Part shown: positions 11,063 through 21,069 of the stretch, one piece after another
How positions within the stretch are numbered: position 1 is the first letter of the stretch
Layout: every line of letters begins with the position of its first letter
Source: Portulaca oleracea
Taxonomy: Eukaryota > Streptophyta > Magnoliopsida > Caryophyllales > Portulacaceae
DNA: 64,000 nt
Assembly: GCA_029582165.1 (NCBI GenBank)
Contig: CM055870.1
Coordinates: forward strand, 48,874,513-48,938,512
Direction: 5' to 3'
Translations under genes and position numbers: made by a program
The notes under the pieces: model-generated
The model's database searches: none
The model's input: only the letters and a program-made list of their open reading frames with translations
Told to the model about the DNA's origin: nothing

Positions 11063-12203
11063 TTAAGCGTAAAACCTCTTCAGTTGATCCAAGTTGGTTA
11101 GCTGGGCATACTCTTCACCCTCCAAATCCATTAACTTCACCGCTCCTCCAGGAAGTATCGCCTTTATAATAAACGGGCCCATCCAATTGGGCCTAAACTT
11201 CCCCCTTGGGTCCTGAATAGGTGCCCTTACCTCTTTTAGCACCAAATCACCGCTCCTCCAGGAAGTATCACCTAACTTTCCTGTTGAATGCCCTGGATAT
11301 GCGGTTTTGATATATCTGGACATTATGCATGGCTCTGAGCCTCTTTTCATCGATGTTAACCAACTCCTCGTATCTAGCCTTACCCCAATCCGCCTCCGGA
11401 ATTTGACTCTCAACTACAATTCGCAGAGAGGGTATTGCTACCTCTACTGGTAACACCGCTTCTATCCCATATACCAAGGAGTAAGGTGTTGCTCCGGTGG
11501 ATGTACGAATAGAAGTCCGATAACCCCACAATGCAAAGGGCAATTTGTCTGGCCAGTCCTTATAAGTCGTGGCCATCTTCTCTATTATCCTAATGACGTT
11601 CTTGTTAGCTGCCTCAACTGCTCCGTTGGTTTGAGGTCTATAAACCGAAGATCTATGATGTTGGATCTTATATTTAGCTAACAACTCTGCTGTCTCCCTC
11701 TTGAAGTGAACTCCATTGTCACTAATCAACTCATGAGGTACCCCGTAACGGCATATAATATTTGTAAGTATGAATTTAGCAACGTGCTTAGAAGTCAACT
11801 TTGCATATGATGCCGCTTCTACCCACTTTGTGAAGTAGTCAATGGCTACAAGCACATACTCATGTCCTCCTGTTCCTTTAGGAGTGATCTTCCCTATGAT
11901 ATCGATGCCCCATACTGAGAACGGCCAAGGCGAGGCTAAAGTAGTCAAGAATGAAGGGGGTTGGTGTTGCAAGTTCGCATAAATTTGACACTTGTAGCAC
12001 TTCTTCACGTAATCGTGACAGTCAGCTTCCATAGTTGACCAGTAATACCCCATTCTTTGTACTTTTTTGGACAATATCCGTCCATTCATATGCGGACCAC
12101 ATTCTCCTCCATGAACTTCTTCCATCAAATTCTTAGCTTCCTCCCGGCTTAGACAAAGCAAATTGATGCCCATGTCGCTTTCTGCAGATTGACCTTGAAT
12201 CAA
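11063..12203 (-). pseudogene. Tat integrase, split into two frames
   Basis: The main frame (12203 to 11268) holds an HHCC zinc finger (H-x-G-x-x-G-P-H-M-N-G ... C-H-x-x-V-K-K-C-x-x-C). The DDE core follows: D in GIDIIG, D in ISDNGVHF, and E in GAVEAANK about 35 residues later. A second frame (about 11260 to 11063) continues the C-terminal domain with GDLVLKEVR, GKFRPNWMGPF and NLDQLKRFY, as in Tat integrases. The frame changes near 11260-11290. A third change near 12140-12200 separates it from the RNase H ahead of it. Catalytic residues are all present, but the broken frame argues against a working protein. Confidence 0.88.
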
Positions 12204-12882
12204 GCAATCTTGAAGCCAAGAGTCTAATTGCTCTTTGTGACCTCTTAGTGGAACCTTCAGGGTAAGTTCCTTTGGTGAGGTACTGGTATATATCGTAATA
12301 CCAACAAGTTGGGTCTACCTCACAAACCTCCAAAGAGTACACATAAGCCGGCTGAGCTCTTCGATCTACACATATGGGCATAGAAACGGCTCCTCTCGGG
12401 ATATTAAGCAAGGATGACAGCTTAGCCAAAGCGTCCGCTAATTCATTATGCTCCCGAGGTAAATAAGTGAACACTATTTGATCAAAGTGTTCTGCTAAAT
12501 CTCTCACATAAGCTTGGTAAAGTGCTAAAGCTTCATTCTTTATCTTCCATTTATTGGAAGCTTGATTAATTATGAGGCTTGAATCACCAAATATTCTTAT
12601 GCATTTTATGCCCATCTCTACCGCAGCTTGCATACCAATGATGCATGCTTCATATTCAGCCACATTGTTGGTGGCTTCAAAATCCAATTTCACCGAAATC
12701 GGAGTATGTGCTCCTTCGGGTGAGATCAAAATGATTCCTACTTCGTATCCACTTTGATTAGAGGCGCCATCAAAATACATTTCCCAAGTTTCTTTCTGTG
12801 TTTGAAATACTTCCTCATCGGGAAATTCGAGTTCTTCTTCGTAGGCTTCCTCTACGGGTAGCTCAGCCAGAAAATCCGCCAC
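12133..12882 (-). CDS. Second (archaeal-type) RNase H of the Tat element
   Basis: The frame begins near VVADFLAELP. It contains MYFDGASNQSG, EATNNVAEYEACIIGM, IRIFGDSSLIINQ and REHNELADALAKL, the four acidic-residue motifs of a type 1 RNase H of the RVT_3 kind. It sits between the normal RNase H and integrase, the order that defines Tat elements, where this domain is thought to cut RNA of RNA/DNA hybrids. The ORF is open for 249 codons. It is joined to its neighbours only across frame changes (about 12905-12925 upstream and 12140-12200 downstream). Its last part, after the RNase H, is a linker in the wrong frame. Confidence 0.87.
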   Translation of the reverse strand: MADFLAELPVEEAYEEELEFPDEEVFQTQKETWEMYFDGASNQSGYEVGIILISPEGAHTPISVKLDFEATNNVAEYEACIIGMQAAVEMGIKCIRIFGDSSLIINQASNKWKIKNEALALYQAYVRDLAEHFDQIVFTYLPREHNELADALAKLSSLLNIPRGAVSMPICVDRRAQPAYVYSLEVCEVDPTCWYYDIYQYLTKGTYPEGSTKRSQRAIRLLASRLLDSRSICRKRHGHQFALSKPGGS

Positions 12883-14335
12883 TACTCTTCCTTTTATGGC
12901 TTTTTGGGGAATAAATCAGAATCAAACTCCGACAAAGACCATCCACCGAGCTACTCTACTATTGACCAATGGTTGCTCCATCAAGTACTTGAGAGGGTTC
13001 ATGAAAGCAGTCACATGCACTGTATGAGCAAGCATGTAGTGACGTAGTTTCCTCGTTGCCCAAACAAGAGCAAGGGACAACCTCTCAATATTGGAGTATC
13101 GAGTCTCATATTCCAAGAACTTCTTACTTAAATAGTAGATTGCTCGTTCTTCACCTTCGTACCTTTGAGCTAACATAGCCCCCATTGCTGTCTCTGTGAT
13201 AGTTAGATACAACACTAAGGGTCTTCCAGGCGTGGGAGGCATTAAAACGGGTGGGTTGGCCAAGTATTCTTTGATTCTGTCAAAGGCTGCTTGGCATTTT
13301 TCGTCCCACTCAGGCTTGACTCCCTTCTTTAGCTTCTTAAATATGGGGTCACAGATCATGGTCAATTTTGCTATGAACCGGCTTATGTACTGTAGTCATC
13401 CTAGGAAGCCTCTTATCTCCTTTTCTGTCTTAGGCGGTGGCATTTCCTGTATCGCCTTGATTTTTGCGGGATCGACCTCAATACCCCTGGAACTTACTAC
13501 AAAGCCTAACAGCTTACCCGACGTCACCCCGAAGGCACATTTCTGTGGATTTAATCCCATTCCATACTTACGAAGCCTAAAAAAACTTTCTAAGGCTATC
13601 TAGATGTGTTTCGCGATCAACGGATTTAATAATCATATCATCCACGTAAACTTCCGCTTCTCTATGCATCATATCATGCAACAATGTGGTGGCAGTCCTT
13701 TGATAGGTTGCCCCTGCATTCTTTAACCCAAATGGCATCACCACGTAACAGAATGTACCCCAATGAGTGATGAATGTTGTCTTCTCCATATCTTCCTCAG
13801 CCATCTTGACTTGGTTATAACCCGAGTACCCATCCATGAAGGAAAGAAGAGCATGACCACAAGTGTTATCTACCAAAATATCAATGTGGGGTAAAGGGAA
13901 GTCATCCTTCGGGCTCGCCTTGTTTAGATCTCTAAAGTCCACACACATCCGCACTCTCCCATCCTTCTTCGGGACTGGGACTACATTCGCTACCCATTGT
14001 GGGTATTCCGACACCCTAATGAAGCCTACACTTAACTGCTTCTCAACCTCTTCCTTAATCTTCAATGCCCATTCTGGTTTCATGCGCCGAAGCTTCTGTT
14101 TTACTGGTTTAGCGTCAGGGTAAAGCGATATTCTATGCTCAGCTATCTCTCTGTCTATACCGGGCATGTCTTGGTATGACCAGGCAAAGACATCTACAAA
14201 TTCTCGTAGAAGTAGAGTAAATTGCTCTTGCTCCTCGAGGGCTAAAGATTTCCCGATTTTGGTCAATTTAGGTTCTTCCAGTACCTGATTCTGATTATGG
14301 TTTCTTGATTCATGAAATTCGATTCTCTTGTTTCT
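12883..14335 (-). pseudogene. Tat reverse transcriptase and first RNase H, three breaks
   Basis: The RT frame is open from about 14335 to 13577. It has VPVPKKDGRVRMCVDFRDLN, LPHIDILVD, FMDGYSGYNQ, VMPFGLKNAGATYQR and the catalytic YVDDMI. A small indel at an A/T run near 13580-13590 changes frame, and a TGA (plus-strand TCA at 13396-13398) sits in the connection region. This stop is of the kind produced by a CpG transition. The last part (13365 to 12922) holds the usual gypsy RNase H (GAMLAQ, IYYLSKKF, RYSNIERLSLALVWA, RKLRHYM). A further frame change near 12920 leads to the second RNase H. Confidence 0.88.
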
Positions 14336-14341
14336 CTACCT

Positions 14342-16468
14342 CTAAAAGATCTTTAGGAATTTGATTCGTTCTGACATCATCATTATTTTCTTTTGATGCA
14401 AAGCATTCAGAGGATGGGGATGAGAAGAGTCGTAAGCGAAAAAGTTCTTTTCATTGAATTGAGAAACAAGAACATCAACAGATGACTCAACAGACCTTCC
14501 AGAAGTGGATGCAACAGACTTAGTGGGCTTAAGGCCCGACTTTAAGACAGACTCAGAAAATGGACCATGAACAGAATGAGAACTAGACTCAGATCCATGC
14601 ACAGACTCTCCTATAGCTAGGGTGAACTCTTTATCTCCATCAGCCGATATCCAGGTGACTTGCTTGTTCTCCTGGCCCCATGTTGCGATGAGCTCAGTAG
14701 GATCAAAATCCATGCTTGATAAGGCTAGAGAAAGTGCCTCCACAGGTTTCTCCTCTATTCGTGCCTCTCGACCAAACAACATCCCAAAGACGTTACTCCC
14801 GGCTAGATGAGTCCAATCTAGTGGGGTCTTGCTTTCCCGTGCTGGTGTGAAAAGTTCTTCTTCGAGCAGCATGCAGTCACTGAAAATCTCCAATCCTGGA
14901 ACCAAAATCCCCTTGCTTTTCAAGTAGTATGGCTCTGGAAAGCCGAAGTAGGGAAAATAATCTCCTTCTTTCACAAACTGACCGTTAAGCGTGAGTGGAT
15001 ACGGCTTTACACCATAAAGCGGTATTGGCTCGCTCTTCTTGACGATCACAACCTTCTTAGCTAATCGTTGTTCTTCCTCCGTTGGAGTGTACCCCAATCC
15101 AAAACGATAGTTTCCTTTTTGAGTCAAGGGAAAGGATGTGGGCCCTTGTGCTCTCCTTCCAAAAGGTAAACCAGGAAAGTAACCCTGTCTTTTGAGTATA
15201 GCGTTGACCTTCCTATTCGAGTAAGGATCGAAGTCCAAAGGTGCTTTGTCCTCATCCAAGGCAGCAACAATGTCAAAATGATGGAACTCCTCATCCTTAG
15301 AGTTATGTTCTACTTCCAACATCGGCTTCTTAGAAGTAATCATCGCGGATAACTCCTCTCCCTTGATGGTCACCACCTGACTGATCGATAGCTTTACTTT
15401 CTGATGCAAGGTAGACGACACCGCTCGTTGTTCATGCAACCAAGGGCGCCCTAGTAAGAGATTAAAGGAAGCCGGAATGTCTAGTACCAAGAACTCAACA
15501 TTGCTAGAAATTGTATCCATAGTGACTGGCAAGAGGATTGAACCCAAAATTCGCCTAGGAGTATTATCATAAGCCCTAAGTTGGATAGCTTGTTGGGTAA
15601 GCTGATGAGGTTGAATACCCAGCTTTTTGGCTGTCCTCCATGGGCAAATATTTACAGCAGATCCGTTGTCAACCAATACCAATGGTATCACCTTATTAGA
15701 ACAACCCACAGTTAAGTATAAGGCCTTGTTGTGTGCAAAGCCTTCTTTGGGCAAATCTTCATCACTAAAGGTTATTGTACTTTGGCCCGAAGTGACAAAA
15801 GATACTACTTCCTCGGGTGTGGTTTCAGGCGGCACTTCAAGTTTACTTAAAGCCTCAATTAAAGCTTGTCTGTGCTTTTGTAAAGCTGCCAATAACTGCC
15901 AAACTGAAACATCCATCTTCAATTTCTTTAACTGCTTTAACACAAGATCATCTTCAAGGGTAGGGACCACTGTTTCCCCTACTTTTTCTTTCCCTTTGTC
16001 TTGAGGCTGGACTTGGGAGGGACCTCCTGGATGATTATGGTGCCCAGACCGTGTTAGGAAAGTAACGTCCGGGGCTTTGGTTTCCCCGGATTTTGCTGTT
16101 CCCCAAAAGTCGTCGTCACTATCAGAGTCCCAAAAGTTGTTGGTGACGTTCTTAGCATACTGTTCGCCATAGACATCTTCCTCATCGCTAACCCATAAAC
16201 CATTAACCTCATTGGCCTCGGAAAAGTAGCGCGTGATGTAAGTCAGTTTCTTTGCATCGGTAATGAAATCAGAAGGATCCCATTCACATTCCTCAGAAAT
16301 AGCATGTATGTGTAAGGAACCTAATGGGTTTCCAGTGTTGCTCGGCTTCTGTGCTGCCTTCGGTAAAGGCAGTTGCTTCGACCTAAACATCTCCTCCATT
16401 CTATTCTTCAAGGTGAAACATTGTTGATGCTCGTATCCTGTGATACTTGCAAAATTTACCAAAGACAT
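14342..16468 (-). CDS. Tat gag C-terminal extension and aspartic protease
   Basis: This reads from an ATG at 16466-16468 for 708 codons. Near codon 267 is the retropepsin active site LVDNGSAVNIC, with the D-N-G variant seen in Tat elements. ILGSILLPV and LLLGRPWLHE follow, as in pepsin-like viral proteases. The segment before it has no zinc knuckle that I can see. The last 80 or so residues are Ser-rich. The ATG shares its A with the gag stop (TGATG on the minus strand), so this frame is offset by one base from gag. It ends just before the open RT frame, so another frame change is needed to reach RT. Confidence 0.82.
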   Translation of the reverse strand: MSLVNFASITGYEHQQCFTLKNRMEEMFRSKQLPLPKAAQKPSNTGNPLGSLHIHAISEECEWDPSDFITDAKKLTYITRYFSEANEVNGLWVSDEEDVYGEQYAKNVTNNFWDSDSDDDFWGTAKSGETKAPDVTFLTRSGHHNHPGGPSQVQPQDKGKEKVGETVVPTLEDDLVLKQLKKLKMDVSVWQLLAALQKHRQALIEALSKLEVPPETTPEEVVSFVTSGQSTITFSDEDLPKEGFAHNKALYLTVGCSNKVIPLVLVDNGSAVNICPWRTAKKLGIQPHQLTQQAIQLRAYDNTPRRILGSILLPVTMDTISSNVEFLVLDIPASFNLLLGRPWLHEQRAVSSTLHQKVKLSISQVVTIKGEELSAMITSKKPMLEVEHNSKDEEFHHFDIVAALDEDKAPLDFDPYSNRKVNAILKRQGYFPGLPFGRRAQGPTSFPLTQKGNYRFGLGYTPTEEEQRLAKKVVIVKKSEPIPLYGVKPYPLTLNGQFVKEGDYFPYFGFPEPYYLKSKGILVPGLEIFSDCMLLEEELFTPARESKTPLDWTHLAGSNVFGMLFGREARIEEKPVEALSLALSSMDFDPTELIATWGQENKQVTWISADGDKEFTLAIGESVHGSESSSHSVHGPFSESVLKSGLKPTKSVASTSGRSVESSVDVLVSQFNEKNFFAYDSSHPHPLNALHQKKIMMMSERIKFLKIF

Positions 16469-17700
16469 CAACCCCGTGGCTTCTCCTTCGGCTCAGGTTT
16501 TAAGTCGGGAAGGGTAATCATGCCCTTGCTTAATAGACGCTCCAAGGCTTGAGCATATGAAGTGTCTATCGGGGTATACTCGGTGTAGCGTTGTAAAGCA
16601 TTCACCTCGTTCCCTTTATTAGCCGATGCGGATGGGCCAACTGACTTTTTATTAGTGTAGGTGTTCTTCCAGCCCCCAGTTGTAACCCCTTTAGCGAACT
16701 CACTCTCAATCTTTGTGCCGGCCAATCTCAGTGTGCCAAAGTCTTTAAGGGGTTGAAATCTCAGATGAGTGTTGTACGAGGGTTGCAGGCTTCGAATAAG
16801 CATATCCACTTGGTGTTCCTCCGAAGGTCGATCTACCATTTGAGCTGCCTTTGATCTCCACCGAGCGAAGTAATCTGAGAAAGATTCCCTTTCTCCTTGC
16901 TTCATTAGCTCCATGTCCCTTAAGGTGACAGGCATGTCGATATTGTAGGAGTATTGATGTAGGAACTCCTTGCAAAGTGAGCTCCATTGTGAAGTCTTGG
17001 CGGGACTGAGCGTACTATACCATTTCATGACATCTGGACCTAAAGTCCAAGGAAAGATGATGTGATAAATGTCTTCCTCAACTCCTTTCAGCGTCATAGC
17101 CCCCAGAAAATTCCGTACATGTTGATGTGGGTTCTCGACACCATGAAATTTGATATCAGGCATGTTGAATTTGGGGGGAAGTCTACCCCGGGGAACAGGT
17201 GTGAAACCTACATCATCCATGAATTGATTGTTAAAGAGTGTAGACTCTTTCAACATTTGCTCAATACGATCAAGTCTCGAGTTCGAAACCCCGTGGACTG
17301 ATCCATCCTTCTCTCTTCCAGATTGTTCTACTTCACTCGTAGGAGGATTCTTCATATTCGAATTTTTCACCTCCTCCATGGCGTGAATGACAGCGTCGAT
17401 TCTTTGGTTTTGTGCCTCTAATTGAGCATTCATAGAGACTTGCATATTCAGAATTATGTTGGTCAATTGCTCCATTTCGTTACGTGGAGGTGGTGGAGGA
17501 GGCACCGGCTCCTCTCCATGGTCACTATGCGGATGATCTTCAAGATGATCATCATTGGGATCCGACATTATCTTAGATGGGTCAATTACCAAAGACTCAA
17601 CACCTTCCTCAGATGCTTCTTCGTCGATTGCTCTTGAATTGGTTGCCTCAGACGGTGCCCGATCTTCGTTACTGTCGTAGTGGACGTCAAAAGTTTCCAA
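16468..17700 (-). CDS. Tat gag
   Basis: An open frame of about 410 codons, with a first internal ATG at 17566-17568. The frame stays open upstream without an ATG to about 17790, so the true start may have been lost to a frameshift. Residues about 175-330 match the Retrotrans_gag fold: PPKFNMPDIKFHG, HVRNFLGAM, WYSTLSP, SLCKEFLHQYSYN and MKQGERESFSDYFARWR. Before that lies a Pro-rich acidic N-terminus with EMEQLTNIILNMQ. It would form the capsid. It overlaps the protease frame by 1 bp as TGATG, an arrangement that could allow reinitiation; this is inference. Confidence 0.87.
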   Translation of the reverse strand: METFDVHYDSNEDRAPSEATNSRAIDEEASEEGVESLVIDPSKIMSDPNDDHLEDHPHSDHGEEPVPPPPPPRNEMEQLTNIILNMQVSMNAQLEAQNQRIDAVIHAMEEVKNSNMKNPPTSEVEQSGREKDGSVHGVSNSRLDRIEQMLKESTLFNNQFMDDVGFTPVPRGRLPPKFNMPDIKFHGVENPHQHVRNFLGAMTLKGVEEDIYHIIFPWTLGPDVMKWYSTLSPAKTSQWSSLCKEFLHQYSYNIDMPVTLRDMELMKQGERESFSDYFARWRSKAAQMVDRPSEEHQVDMLIRSLQPSYNTHLRFQPLKDFGTLRLAGTKIESEFAKGVTTGGWKNTYTNKKSVGPSASANKGNEVNALQRYTEYTPIDTSYAQALERLLSKGMITLPDLKPEPKEKPRG

Positions 17701-17790
17701 CCGACCCGTCTCGTCCCGCTGATAAACCCGAAACCAACCTATCCTGCCCCTGAAAGGTGGATGAACTCGAAGACTCAGCTCAACGTCGCT

Positions 17791-19245
17791 CTAAAACTTC
17801 ATGCATGCAATGGATGAAGAATTCTATTTGGACCCCGAATGATCGAACTAAAGCTCAAAATCATATGCGAAGCCCAAATAAAGCTCTTATGCAAAATGCA
17901 GACTCTAGCCTGGAATGACATATTTAGACCTTATCGGGCCGAGCTTGAAAACGAACTCAGGCCTCATATAAAGGCTAAACATACCGTTTCTAGCCGACTA
18001 AACAGACCGAGGAGTCCATTTGGACCACACAAGAGCGGGCTTGCTCAGAAAATCCGCGAGGATCCATGAGGCCCAGCAGCCTTGTGCCGCCCAAATGACC
18101 TGCCGACACAAGATAAAAAGACTTCACACACACAGAAATGACCCTAAGGACACCTCAATTTAGGCCCAGTAGCAACCGAGCTCACTGTGATCCGCGCGGA
18201 TTTCATGGGCTCAGGCCTACTGAGATCTGCGCGGATTTCCTGTGCTCAGGCTTGCTACTAAGCCTAAATCTAGGTCAAACAAAGAAAGGAGGTGAAGGGG
18301 AAAAAAAACGAGAATTTGGACCATCGTGGCCCGATGACACCCGAGATCGCGTGGATCCCACAGGCTCGAGTTATGCATGGGCCATATACTAAAGACAAGA
18401 CGACGAAAAAGGAAAGCGGGAATACTGGCTTGGACCATACGGGTTCGACCCTGCCTGAGATCCGCGCGGATTTCAGGAGCCTAAACTCCGTATGGGCCAA
18501 GTCAGTCACCACGACCCAACACATAACCCTAGAAAACATCTTGACTTAGGCCCGGTGGTACCCGAGCACACCAAAATCCGCGCGGATTCTGGGCTCAAAA
18601 GCACTACAAAGCCTAAACGGAGACTGACGACCATTAGCCTGACCATTAATTTGGGCTATACAAGTCTGACCAATCACGGGATCCGCGTGGATCTCTAGGG
18701 TCAGAACTTGTATAGACCAAAGTAATTGTCTCGGCCCGCGGACAAACAGGGACGACCGTACTTGACCTTTTTTTTACTTTTTTTTGTCTAAGCATTACGG
18801 CATGGTCTCGGGTTCGAAGGTTACAAAGAGCACATAGCACACAAATGAATTCCAACTTAACCAAGGGGCTATGTTTAGAGGGTTAAAGGGTCGGTTCGTC
18901 CTAACCTCTAGCTCGTGTCCCGAGTATTTGAACTTCCATGGGGTGCATGGCAAGATTAATGTACCCGGGTTGCTCCCTTTTATCATGTGGGTTAGGGAGT
19001 GGTGCACGAGTGGGAAAACAACCACCGGCTCGGTGAAGATCTAAATGGACCCACCAAGTTGAATGGTTTTATTTTCCCAAAAAAAAATGGCAAAAATGGG
19101 GATAAACCTAAACGGTGCCTTTTGTGCCCAACAAAGGGGAAAGCCCGAGAAAATGCAAATATGCCTAAAAATAAAAAAAAAAGTGACAACTTTTTTTTTT
19201 TAAAAAAAAACCGACTTTTCAAGTCTTACCCACTTACTAAATAGT
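17791..19245 (-). repeat. Tat 5' leader with about 7 near-palindromes
   Basis: This lies between gag and the primer site. Copies of the motif are near 18050, 18189, 18223, 18342, 18460, 18573 and 18680, several of them the full 12 bp palindrome with GCGCGGAT. No ORF I can support. A- and T-runs occur at 18770-18785, 19078-19088 and 19190-19210. A GTCTCGGGTTCGAAGG stretch at 18806-18821 recalls a tRNA B box but has no A box around it. Confidence 0.8.
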
Positions 19246-19263
19246 TCCCCAGTGGAGTCGCCA
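19246..19263 (-). other. Primer binding site, tRNA-Arg type
   Basis: The plus strand reads TCCCCAGTGGAGTCGCCA, one base from the 5' LTR. From memory this is the 3' end, with CCA, of plant tRNA-Arg(ACG), so the minus strand would pair with it over 18 nt. Confidence 0.85.
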
Positions 19264-19264
19264 C

Positions 19265-20834
19265 TGTAGGGCCCGCGACCCCGGAGGGCACGGTCCCCCG
19301 CGGAGTGTCGAAATGACGTAGGGTTGCTTATTGGTCCTAGGGTACAAATTTTAACAATTTCCTTTAAGGTATAAAATGTTTTCCGTGCATTTTAATGCTA
19401 AATCGGGCCAACTCCTTTACCTCGGAATTTCAGTACCAATATCTATTCGGGAATGGCCCGTGAGCCCGATGTAATTGGAGATCCGCGCGGATTTCCCAGA
19501 TTACTCGAGGCCCAGGTCCATTCTGAATGGGATATTGGTCACTAGACATCAAAAGGGTGTCTTGGGTGGCAACCGCCCAAAATCCGCGAGATTTTCCGGC
19601 CAACATGCGACCGGTCCACCATTTTATGTCCGACGACCTATTATTAGAATCGATCGGGCCGGGCCATCGACGTAAATCCACGCGGATTTCGAGCGATTGC
19701 TACGTTGACCGACCGTAAATCCACGCGGATTTACGGGCGATTCCAACATGACCGAAATCTCGCGGATTTACGAGCGTGTTCTGGGCCGCTTACTGCTCGG
19801 TTATGGGTATTGAAACGGCGAAGTACTAGGCGAAAAACATTAATTTGCATAAAAATAAAAAGTCGCCGATTAATTTTCGATAAAATTAACAAAAACAAAA
19901 GATGACTCGGTCTCGAACCAAAATTCGATCCGGGGTAAAGGTATCGATGTAGGATGCCCTTGCATCGTCGTAATGTGACCCTTACTGGGTCGGGTTTATT
20001 AAGAGAAAAAAAAGGTAAAAAAAAAGGTTGTCACTCTGAATTAAAAAAACGCATGCATAGAACTTTTAATAAAGTTTAAACAAGTTCGAAATTTAAATTA
20101 CAGCGGGCGGGGTGATTCGACTACATTTTTACAATTTGATCTACTAACTACGAAAACTGAAAAAAAACACAAATGAAGGCGCCCTACCAAGCCTTCGCAA
20201 ATCCGCGCAACTCCCAAGAGGTATCCGAAAATCTCCACCCAGAACTGCTCAGAATTGCAGAAATACGGTGCAGAAATCTGCGTGGACTTTCAGTAATTGG
20301 CTCTCAAGTGTATCTCGCCTTTGTTTCTCTCAGAATTCTCTCTGCTTTTTTCTTCCAGCCCCCCTCTCTTTTCCCCTGCAGGATCCGCGCGGATCCTTTT
20401 ATAGACAGAGGTCAGGGTCAGATCACAGCAGTTGCCCCTCACTTCGCTGGAAATCCGCGCGGATTCCAAGTAGTGGGGCCGGCAGTTGTTGACTACCGAG
20501 AAATCCGCGTGGCCTTCGGTTGACAAAATCTGCGTGAATTTCATGCGGGTCGAATAATTTGATCCGCAAGATTTTTCGGGTGGAGAAATGGGATCCGCGT
20601 GGATCCATTTTCCGGGCCAGAACTGGCAAATCCGCATGGATATCTTCTGGGCTGGAAAATGAGATCTGGCAAATCCGCGTGGATATCTTCTGTCCAAAAC
20701 TGGGATCTGCGCGGATTTTGCTTTTCTGGGCCAAAACTGGGATTCTGCGAGGATCCGTTTTCCAAGCCCCATTTTGAGTTGACTTTGATCAGTTGACCTT
20801 GACCAAAAGTTGACTGCTATTTTCGGTGTCTACA
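19265..20834 (-). repeat. 5' LTR of the Tat element
   Basis: It is 1570 bp, with the same ends as 1448-3026, and drives the minus-strand transcript. A TATA-like box lies at 20396-20404. The block at about 19555-19985 has lost many 1-4 nt pieces relative to the other LTR, while 20000-20380 is nearly identical to it. It carries about 17 near-palindromes, some better preserved than in the other LTR (for example near 20453 and 20500). Confidence 0.93.
20396..20404 (-). promoter_or_regulatory. TATA-like box of the Tat LTR
   Basis: The minus strand reads CTATAAAAG. It is followed at once by the 16 bp perfect palindrome GGATCCGCGCGGATCC (20381-20396), placed where transcription would start or just before. 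The role is inferred. Confidence 0.55.
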
Positions 20835-21064
20835 CTGTGTCAAGACAGACATGGTTTGTGTCAAGACAGACACGGTCCATGTCATCCCAGTTCTCACTTG
20901 TTGAGCTTCTGGATGCTGACACGGTCTGTGTCACACTTGACACGACCCGCGTTAGGCCAGTTCCAGCTAGATTCCTTTCATTGACCCTCCGGGGTCAACT
21001 TTAACCTTATAATAGTGAATTTCTAGCCTCAAATTAGTCCCTTAATTCTTGAAATATTCTAATA
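20835..21064 (-). repeat. Solo LTR, part 2
   Basis: This is the continuation of 917-1447 after the Tat insertion. The first 5 bp are the duplicated CTGTG. It has further ACACGGTCYGTGT palindromes (around 20868-20881 and 20917-20933). It ends just before the second CGAAG at 21065-21069, where copia RT coding resumes. Confidence 0.72.
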
Positions 21065-21069
21065 CGAAG

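Larger units (their letters stand above)
1448..20834 (-). mobile_element. Full-length Ty3/gypsy Tat-lineage retrotransposon with antisense captured genes
   Basis: Two LTRs (1448-3026 and 19265-20834) with TG...CA ends, TGTAG/CTACA, are flanked by the 5 bp target duplication CTGTG (1443-1447 and 20835-20839). The element reads on the minus strand: 5' LTR, tRNA-Arg-type primer site, leader, gag, protease, RT, RNase H, a second RNase H, integrase, a long 3' region with two plus-strand genes, polypurine tract and 3' LTR. The second RNase H upstream of integrase is the hallmark of the Tat lineage. Several frame breaks in pol make this copy unlikely to be autonomous. The non-coding parts carry a dispersed 12 bp near-palindrome. 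Confidence 0.93.

Noticed and set aside
13196..16004. Plus-strand ORFs at 13196-13603, 13863-14123 and 15627-16004
   Set aside because: They are antisense shadows of RT and protease coding and show no domain of their own.
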